8,407 nt of DNA from Saprospiraceae bacterium UBA7687. Its GTDB lineage: Bacteria; Bacteroidota; Bacteroidia; Chitinophagales; Saprospiraceae. The stretch lies in NCBI GenBank assembly GCA_002482845.1, contig DLGT01000101.1:1-8407 (forward strand), read 5' to 3'. Below are positions 1-6,800 of the stretch, piece after piece. Position 1 is the first letter of the stretch. Every line of letters starts with the position of its first letter. The position numbers were made by a program, and so were the translations under genes. The notes beneath the pieces are model-generated. The model was given only the letters and a program-made list of their open reading frames with translations. It searched no databases and was not told the origin of the DNA.

Positions 1-118
1 GTACAACAACTGTTGAATCAAGTAACGTGATCACGAAATCAAATGTGACAACTCTCCTCGACCATCGAGGTTCATCCAAGATGGCAGGGCTACGCGCCTT
101 TTTTGATTGTCTCAAAAA

Positions 119-206
119 ACAAAGATTTATAAAGGTACGTAGTCCTGTAATCTTTGTAGCAAAAATGTCTAAACTGCATCTTGTAGGGGCGTAGCCTTGT
201 AATCTT
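119..206. repeat. Short intergenic inverted and direct repeats
   Basis: A perfect 9-bp inverted repeat, ACAAAGATT (119-127) and AATCTTTGT (149-157), encloses a 21-base spacer with the self-complementary TACGTA (136-141) near its centre. The right part, GTAGTCCTGTAATCTT (139-154), recurs as GTAGCCTTGTAATCTT (191-206), 14 of 16 identical with two C/T differences. GGCTACGC (88-95) is also the exact reverse complement of GCGTAGCC (189-196). The pattern suggests a decayed dispersed palindromic repeat of the REP or small-MITE kind. That reading is inference; only genome-wide copy number would establish it. Confidence 0.4.
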
Positions 207-461
207 AATTTCTTATGGGTTAATATCGCAATGGTAAAAGTAGTGGTTGTATTAATTCTAATGTGATTATTCTTAAATCAAATGACGTCATCACCTAAAA
301 TAATCGCTCATCAGTCTTCGCTCTGCTCAGCTTAATGATCGAATTACATACATAACAATTTTAGTACAATGGCTAGCTTTAATAGAATCAAAATTACGAC
401 CATCCCACATGCCCTACAAGGTTAAAATGCCTAATTATTTAGACAAGAATATAAATTTAAT

Positions 462-469
462 TACCTTTG
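462..469 (+). promoter_or_regulatory. Possible Bacteroidota -7 promoter box
   Basis: TACCTTTG matches the Bacteroidota sigma-ABfr -7 consensus TAnnTTTG. The expected -33 TTTG about 19-21 bases upstream is only approximated by TTTA near 438-441, so the match is half-supported. If used, transcription would begin near 475 and leave a leader of about 155 bases before the ATG at 632. I saw no better TAnnTTTG candidate nearer the start codon. Confidence 0.3.
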
Positions 470-631
470 TATAAATATTAATTTGTGCTCATTGTTAAAA
501 TGTAGTTGAGAACATTAATGTGTAAGTTGGTATAAAAACCATGATGTTTTCCCATTTGATTTATGAATACAATAATACTTAAGAAGAAAAACAGCCATTA
601 AAGCGCCCTAATTAAAAAAATATAAAACCTA

Positions 632-3376
632 ATGAAACATTACCAAGCTAATTTTAAGAAAATTTTCATAACCATTATAATTATATGCACTTTTTTGACC
701 ATTGCATCAAGTACTACATATACCTTTACAGGAAGTGGAAATTGGAGTAACCCCGCAAGATGGTCACCTTCCATACCACCAAATATTCAAATGCCCAATG
801 ATTCTATCATTATTGATGGATCTTGTAACTTTAATTATCCAAGTTTTATAAACAGTGCTAATAGCTCACTTATTATTAATATTAATTGCCAATTAACATT
901 ATTTCAATCGCCACTTGTCAATAATGGGACCCTTGATATTTATGGTACTTTGATCATTTACAACAACAAAAGTCTCGAAAACAATGGCACCATTCACAAC
1001 AATAGATTTCTTAATGTTTACCAATATGCAACATTAGTCAACAATGGCACCCTTACCAATAATGATGTTATAGATATTTTTCAATATGGGTCGGTTACAT
1101 TAAATAATACTTTTATTAATAATGGCAGTTTAAGCATCGATCAAAACGCTATATTAATTAACAACACGAACTTTACAAACAATGCCAATGCAACTATTAA
1201 CAACTATGGCAATTTTAGTAATAATGATACCATAACTAGCAATTCCCTTCTTTTGAATGGAGGTACACTGACAAACAATGTAGGTGCCACGATATATAAT
1301 AATGGTAATTTAAATAACTACCAAAACTCAATTTTCATTAATAATGGCACCTTTTACAACGAGACACCTTTTACTAACTATGGTAGTCTGGATAATTATG
1401 GAGTTTTTGACAATTATAGTTCTGTACTAAACAAACCCTTTTATAGCCAAATAATCAATCATTTTGGTGCTACTTTTTCCAATCATGGTACATTGACTAA
1501 CGACTATAATCGACCTTGGACTAATGATGGCACTTTGATCAATAGTGGATCAATAACAATCAGCGGTATTCTGACCAATAATGGCACACTTACTAGCAGT
1601 GGCTCATTGATTATTATGTCCTTTGCCACATTTACAACCGATGGTACATTAACCAATACAGGTACTATAACCAACAATTGGAGACTTACAAATAATGGGA
1701 CATTGACTAGTAGTCATACTTTAATCAATAATAAAACCTTTACTAATAATGGTTCAATTACGAATAGTAGTATAATGATTAACAACTCAAATGGTGCCTT
1801 GACCAACACTTCTACTCATATTATAAATAACAACCAAGGTGGTACTTTTACTAACAGTGGCACTATAAATAATAATGGTACCCTGAACAATAATTTTGGT
1901 AGTGAATTATCTAACAATTCAGGAGCGACCTTGACCCAAAATGGTGTGTTGAATAATCAAAGTACCTTGACTAACAATGGTACCATATCTAACTACATTT
2001 ACATTACCAATGATGGGATTTTGACTATTAATGGCATGTTCATAAATCAGAATGGAGCATCTTTGATCAACAATGTTGATGGCTATATATATATCAACCA
2101 AAATGGTTTATTGAATATTTCGTATTCAAGTTTTAATAATCAAGGTACGACCATAAATAACCTTGGCGGAAACATTAATTCATCAGGTAGTATATTGACA
2201 AATGGATTATTAATACAAAACTATGGAATTATTACAAACACTGGAGATGGACAAATAATTAATAATAGTGTTTTTACAAACTATTCAGGAGGTATTCTAA
2301 ATAACCAAAATAGTTTTAATAATAATATTGATGGTATATTGAATAACTATGGCGACTTGAACCTTTATGCAACCTTAAGAAATTATGGCGTATTAAGTAA
2401 TAATAATGTTATACTGCTTTATTCACAAATAAGTAATTACTCAGGAAGTATTAATAATAATGAAGGTGGCAACATCAAAGGAATTGGCCACATAGTTCAA
2501 TTCAGTTCTTTTGTAAACAATAATTTAAGTTCCATCTCTCCAGGCTTAAGTCCAGGTAAGTTAAGGGTGACAGGAAATATCGATTTAGGTGCTGCAACCT
2601 TCCATTCTGAGATTAATGGCATAATTCAAGGGACATCATATGATTGGTTTTCTGTTGACGGTACTGTTACCATCAGTCCGAATTCAAAATTATTGGTTGA
2701 TTGGGGCAACTTTATACCATCTGCTGGAGATGTTTTTACGATCATAACTGCCAATCTTATCAATGATACTTTTTTAATGTCAAACATTATTATCCCACCG
2801 ATCAATGACCTTGATTTTGTGGTTGGATATACTGCCACTACAGTTACTATTTCTGTGTTAGGCCCTTTACCTGTAAAGTTGATAAACTTTTATGGTAAGC
2901 ACCAAGGTGAAGATATTATGTTAAATTGGCAAACTGTAAGTGAGGTAAATAACCATGGATTTGAAATCTTACGCAGTAGAGATGAAAAGTCTTGGAACTC
3001 TATTGGCTTTGTATCCGGTCATGGCTCTTCACAAAACACCCACCTTTATACATTCTTTGATAAAGATCCAGAAAACGGCGTTAGTTTTTATCGTTTGAGA
3101 CAGATTGATATGGACGGAAAGAGCGAGTTATCAAATATTATCAATGTGACCGTAAATGATAAACCAAAAATCCAGATTTATCCTAGTCCCACCCAAATGT
3201 TCTTACATATTAAAGGTCTTTCAGAAGACACGCATTATACCATCATACAAGCTAATGGTGAAGTGTTACAGTCAGGCCAAATTTCTACTGATACGCCCAT
3301 CAATGTGCAAAACTTAATGCCAGGCATGTATTATTTAAAGATTAATGACCAAGTGTTGGAGATTATAAAAAATTAA
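632..3376 (+). CDS. Asn-rich repeat surface protein with T9SS type A sorting domain
   Basis: Complete 914-residue protein, probably exported by Sec and then T9SS to the cell surface or medium; no enzymatic domain is visible. Residues 1-28 form a signal peptide: two Lys at 9-10, a hydrophobic run rich in Ile, then cleavage near IASS. The Cys in the run is preceded by Ile, so it is not a lipobox. Residues 29-60 (GSGNWSNPARW...) match the W..P..W opening common in Bacteroidota surface proteins. Residues about 95-630 are Asn/Gly/Thr-rich repeats of the NNGTL type, probably a beta-solenoid. Residues 636-743 (SPGLSPG, then DWFSVDGT and SAGDVFTIITA) resemble the module ending autotransporter-type beta-strand repeat regions. 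Residues 744-843 (LPVKLINF...LNWQTVSEVNNHGFEILRS) are the Fn3-like linker usual before sorting tails. Residues 847-914 (IYPSPT...GMYYLKI) are the type A tail. The ATG follows an A-rich stretch without Shine-Dalgarno, normal for this phylum. Exact function is unknown; adhesion is an inference. Confidence 0.93.
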   Translation: MKHYQANFKKIFITIIIICTFLTIASSTTYTFTGSGNWSNPARWSPSIPPNIQMPNDSIIIDGSCNFNYPSFINSANSSLIININCQLTLFQSPLVNNGTLDIYGTLIIYNNKSLENNGTIHNNRFLNVYQYATLVNNGTLTNNDVIDIFQYGSVTLNNTFINNGSLSIDQNAILINNTNFTNNANATINNYGNFSNNDTITSNSLLLNGGTLTNNVGATIYNNGNLNNYQNSIFINNGTFYNETPFTNYGSLDNYGVFDNYSSVLNKPFYSQIINHFGATFSNHGTLTNDYNRPWTNDGTLINSGSITISGILTNNGTLTSSGSLIIMSFATFTTDGTLTNTGTITNNWRLTNNGTLTSSHTLINNKTFTNNGSITNSSIMINNSNGALTNTSTHIINNNQGGTFTNSGTINNNGTLNNNFGSELSNNSGATLTQNGVLNNQSTLTNNGTISNYIYITNDGILTINGMFINQNGASLINNVDGYIYINQNGLLNISYSSFNNQGTTINNLGGNINSSGSILTNGLLIQNYGIITNTGDGQIINNSVFTNYSGGILNNQNSFNNNIDGILNNYGDLNLYATLRNYGVLSNNNVILLYSQISNYSGSINNNEGGNIKGIGHIVQFSSFVNNNLSSISPGLSPGKLRVTGNIDLGAATFHSEINGIIQGTSYDWFSVDGTVTISPNSKLLVDWGNFIPSAGDVFTIITANLINDTFLMSNIIIPPINDLDFVVGYTATTVTISVLGPLPVKLINFYGKHQGEDIMLNWQTVSEVNNHGFEILRSRDEKSWNSIGFVSGHGSSQNTHLYTFFDKDPENGVSFYRLRQIDMDGKSELSNIINVTVNDKPKIQIYPSPTQMFLHIKGLSEDTHYTIIQANGEVLQSGQISTDTPINVQNLMPGMYYLKINDQVLEIIKN
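1487..1792 (+). repeat. Hexad/octad peptide repeat array (predicted beta-solenoid)
   Basis: Residues 286-387 of the Asn-rich protein divide without remainder into sixteen short units: thirteen of six residues and three of eight. The six-residue consensus is G-[TS]-[LI]-[TI]-[NS]-[NST], for example GTLTNT, GTITNN, GTLTSS, GSITNS. The three eight-residue units are YNRPWTND, SFATFTTD and SIMINNSN. Each unit has one aliphatic or aromatic residue at the third position (shifted in the octads), as expected if that residue points into a solenoid core while Asn, Ser and Thr occupy turns. Looser versions of the same unit run from about residue 95 to 630. Synonymous codons vary between copies (AAT/AAC, GGC/GGT, ACC/ACA/ACT), so the repeats are diverged at DNA level while kept in protein. 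Confidence 0.75.
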
Positions 3377-3381
3377 ATGAT

Positions 3382-3602
3382 TAGGGCCTGCTGAAAAAAT
3401 CATTTGTGACTTGCAAATTGAGTCTACTCCGAAAAGTCCTTTGTTCAAATAAAATTGAAAACATCGATTTCTAATACATTTATAATCAAACGTTTCCCTT
3501 TAGTGTCAGGGTGAAAAATGTTTGATTATCAATCAACTTGTGTTTTCGGGGTGGACTTGAAAATTGGAATTCTATGCACTCCTGACTTTCCAACAGACCC
3601 TA
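3382..3602. mobile_element. MITE-like palindromic element, about 217 bp, flanked by TA
   Basis: The ends are inverted: TAGGGCCTGCTGAAAA (3382-3397) against the reverse complement of 3587-3602, TAGGGTCTGTTGGAAA, 13 of 16 identical. The symmetry continues inward: GAGTCTACTCCGAAAA (3420-3435) against the reverse complement of 3543-3558, AAGTCCACCCCGAAAA, again 13 of 16, all differences being transitions. At the centre ATAATCAAAC (3482-3491) pairs perfectly with GTTTGATTAT (3520-3529). TA at both borders could be a target duplication, which would make the core 3384-3600. There is no room for a transposase, so this would be a non-autonomous element. The left arm is about 27 bases longer than the right, and the mismatches suggest an old copy. 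The IS family is not assigned; TA targets would suit IS630-like elements, but this is a guess. A long host-derived bidirectional terminator is the alternative. Confidence 0.6.
3482..3529. terminator. Central hairpin, possible bidirectional terminator
   Basis: ATAATCAAAC (3482-3491) pairs with GTTTGATTAT (3520-3529). The stem then continues through one G-T and three A-T pairs (3492-3495 with 3516-3519) and, after a small bulge, CCCT (3496-3499) pairs with AGGG (3508-3511). This gives 14 outer and 4 inner base pairs in a tail-to-tail intergenic position, about 105 bases past the stop of the plus-strand gene. It lacks an adjacent long T tract, so it is not a textbook intrinsic terminator; its role in ending transcription is inferred. 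Confidence 0.35.
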
Positions 3603-3733
3603 TATATCAAAAATGTATTTACGAAAATAAACTTACTAATTGGGTATTTTGTGAGGAGATTGGTGTTGATTATTTTATTATTCTATAAAGTTAACATTGA
3701 AGTTTAATTGAAATTTTATCAATATCATAGACC

Positions 3734-3788
3734 ATTGAATCCCTTCAATATTATTAATATGACTTAATGGGTTATAGGAAAGTTTCCT
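3734..3788 (-). terminator. Weak hairpins just downstream of the PKD gene
   Basis: Read from the minus-strand gene, two small inverted repeats follow the stop codon: AGGAAA and TTTCCT separated by one base (3776-3788), then ATTGAA and TTCAAT around a four-base loop (3734-3749). Stems are only six base pairs and no clear U-tract follows, so evidence for termination is weak. They are the only candidates close to the gene's 3' end apart from the larger palindrome further downstream. Confidence 0.2.
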
Positions 3789-3808
3789 TAGAAAAAAAGA
3801 ATTCTATA

Positions 3809-6800
3809 TTACCTTACTACTGTCACGCTCCCTTTAAAAATTTTCCTTATTCCATTGACAAAGGTGACATCTGCCATCCATGAGTAAGCGCCTTGTGGGA
3901 CAATGGCATTATCATATGTGCCATCCCAAACTTCCGATGGTGATGTATTCTCTAACTTATCTGATGTCCATACTGCTTGTCCCCAAGGAGAATATACAGA
4001 AATTTTGTACACAGCTAGTCCAACACCAACTGGTTTAAAAACTTTGACATCGCCATCACCATATTCTGGTGAAAGCGCATTGGGTGCAAAAAATGTAGTA
4101 ATCCATTCAGGTGCCACAGGTTTCGTTATGCTATCTATGCAAGTGTATTGACCTCCATTATCATTAAATACGGTGAGCGTTACTAATAGATTTCTGTTGA
4201 TATCATATTCATGGATTGGGCTTTCTTCGTCCGAAAAATTACCATCCCCGAAATCCCAAAGTGAACGATCATAATCGATAGATAAATTACTAAACCTTAC
4301 TTCCCCTAGGATATTATCATCGTACTCGCCTTCATATTCAAAATCTGCTGTAGGACTATCATAGATTTGGATGGGTGAAGTTAGTGAAAATGTATCTTTA
4401 CAAAATTCGTTATACACTGCGATCAATTTGATCGAATAAGTACCTGATGTTTCGAAGACCAATTCGGGTTCGACTACGGTTGTGGTACCTTGATTTTGGA
4501 TATCCCATATATAGGATATTGCATTCATACTATTATTCTCAATGATAATGGATTCACCTTCACATGCTTGTCCGTTGACTTCAAAATCTGCGATGGGCTG
4601 TAAAAAAATGTCAACAACTTTATGAATCGTGTCTGTACATAAAAATTCATTCTGGACAATGAGTGAAATATCATTGGTAGAAGCAGTAGTAAATAAGTTA
4701 TCAAAACTTGGATCTTGACTTGTTGTAATCCCATTTATAGACCACACATTGTCAAGATTGCCTATGGAATTATTTACAAAATTTACAAACATTGGAACGC
4801 CACATATAGAATCTTTTTGGATGTCAAAATCTGCCATCGGTTTAGGATGCACAATAATCGTTCTAGAAGTTGTATCAGAAGGACAACCATTATCTGTCAG
4901 ACTGACCAAACTTACTTCATAAGTTCCAGGATTGACAAAAGTATATCCCAAATCTTTCTCTACAGAAGAAGTACCATTTTTAAGGTCCCAAATATATTGA
5001 GTTGTAGCTGTAGATAGGTTTGTAAAACTAACCATAAGGTCTTCGCAACCACTTTCATTGTCAACTATAAAATAGCTAGTAGGAGATGGAAGGATATCAA
5101 TAACGCTACGACTACTATCTACACAACCGAAAGTACTCACTGCTACCAAAGTAACACTAAACGATCCTGAATCTGATGGCAGCCAAGTGATGTTTTGAGT
5201 AATGAAACTTGTGTTTTCTAAGATCCATTCTTGACCTACACTTCCTGTACTTAGATTTGTAAACGGAATGGAATCGTATCTATGACAATATTTCTGCATA
5301 GGGAAACTAAACCTACTTTCTGGTTTGGGATGCACGATAATATTAAGCACAGAAGTATCCGAAAAACAACCAAAACTATCATAAACGGTCAGATTTACCT
5401 GAAAAGTACCATCTTGTAGAAAAGTATGCGATGGATTTTGGTCATTAGAATTAGATGTCATATCACCGAAGTTCCAATCAAAATTACTGCCAGGTGTACT
5501 ATTGTTTGCAAATGATATATCTAGTGGTTCACAACCTGAAAGTGACGACGGTGTGAAAGATGCAGTAGGTAGTCCGATGATTCTTATCGTTTTAGTAACG
5601 CTAAATGGACAATTATTGACCAATGAAAAAGCTGTTAAGGTCACTGTGAATACACCTGCCGTATCATAAACATGAATGCCAGAAGGATCAATATTGCCAT
5701 CTCCATAATCCCATGTCACTCCACCAATACCTATACCTAAGTTCGTAAAATTTACTTGTGATCCTACACATGCGAATGATGGCAAATCAAAATCTACAAT
5801 TGGCGCAGGAAGAACAGTAAATACAACCGTATCAGTGTCTGATCCACAACGACTAGCATAGAGAATTGCAGTGTATGTTCCAGCTTGCGACATATCAAAC
5901 AAGGCTATGTCGCCAGAAGCACCTGACAAAGTACCATCTGGTGCAATCAACTTCCATGTATTGATAGCGCCCGGTGTAGAAAAAGCAGTCAACACTAAAG
6001 TATCGTATTGACACAAAGATAATCCTGGCGATTCTATAAAAGCGGTAATGTCCGGTGGATAAATAGTCACTTCCTTAGTCAAACTATCTGTTCCACACAT
6101 GTTGGTACCTACAAAAAGTATATCATAAGTCGTTATTTGTTCAGGAAGTGTTGTGTATGTTTGTGCAGGTGGAATAGAATCAGAATAAATATTACCATTG
6201 CCCATATTCCAAAAAAAGGTCGTCGGATTGCCCAATGAAGTATTAGCAAAATCTATGGTTAATGGCGAACAACCACTTTGCTCACTGACGCCAAAATCAA
6301 CAATCGGATAAGGATGTACGAGCACAGAATCTTCATAAAATACCGTCCCACATTGATTGGTGACTGCTAAAGAAATAATGAATACACTATCTTTAGTGAT
6401 ACCGTATAAAATCACAGAAGGTGGTATAAAATCATTATATGTGTTATTATTAATATCCCATTCATAAGTAATGTCATCTCCACTACTTTGATTTGAAATC
6501 ATCAATTCGAAAGGAGCACAACCTTCTTCATCTAAGAGCGTAAATGCTGAAATTGGTCTTGTGGTGACATAAATTTCTTGAGATGTAGATGCACTACACA
6601 TAAATTGATTGGTGACTTGCAGGGTAATGGTATAAGTACCTTTATTCGTATATTGATGGGTGACCGAATCCGCAGTGGATGTTGTACCATCACCAAGATT
6701 GAACAAGATGGTATTGTTTCCTAGCGTTTGGTCAACAATGGTAATGTCTTCATTTATACAAGTCAGACCGTCAATGTCAAACAAAGGAATAGGTAGAGAA

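Larger units (their letters stand above)
1..631. other. Upstream region without a convincing gene
   Basis: No coding region can be supported in these 631 bases. Frame 3 of the plus strand is open from the left edge to a TAG at 192-194 (63 codons), but its translation resembles no family I recognise and it ends inside a repeat, so I do not call it a gene. Roughly 1-210 is visibly less AT-rich than what follows and holds several short repeats: palindrome CGTGATCACG (26-35), inverted repeat CCTCGA-cca-TCGAGG (56-70), and the arms and direct repeats listed separately. A second 10-bp palindrome, ATGACGTCAT, lies at 282-291. The 10-mer AAATCAAATG occurs at 36-45 and again at 275-284. From about 430 onward the sequence is strongly AT-rich and is probably the promoter and untranslated leader of the gene starting at 632. 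Confidence 0.6.
3377..3808. other. Intergenic region between convergent genes
   Basis: No gene is supported here. It separates the stop codons of two genes transcribed toward each other, so it should contain the 3' ends of both transcripts. Positions 3382-3602 are the palindromic element described separately, which begins only five bases after the first gene's stop codon. The remaining 3603-3808 is very AT-rich and contains two short hairpins near the end of the minus-strand gene, with no recognisable promoter or RNA gene. Confidence 0.7.

Noticed and set aside
56..70. Intrinsic terminator at CCTCGA-cca-TCGAGG
   Set aside because: The stem is only six base pairs with a three-base loop, and no T-tract follows on either strand.
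632..715. Lipoprotein signal (Cys within the N-terminal hydrophobic stretch)
   Set aside because: The Cys is preceded by a run of Ile rather than a small residue at -1, and the hydrophobic run continues past it to an ordinary signal peptidase I-type IASS site.
1487..1792. CRISPR or DNA-level tandem repeat array
   Set aside because: The periodicity is at the protein level in a single open frame; codons vary between copies and there are no repeat-spacer units.
1919..2101. Minus-strand open frame of 60 codons
   Set aside because: It is the complement of low-complexity Asn-rich repeat coding sequence, which tends to leave opposite frames open.
3903..4151. Plus-strand open frame of 82 codons
   Set aside because: It is antisense to the conserved type B sorting domain; there is no support for a separate gene.
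4715..5017. Plus-strand open frame of 100 codons
   Set aside because: It lies antisense inside the PKD array, whose protein shows clear conserved modules through the same bases; its own translation shows no recognisable domain.
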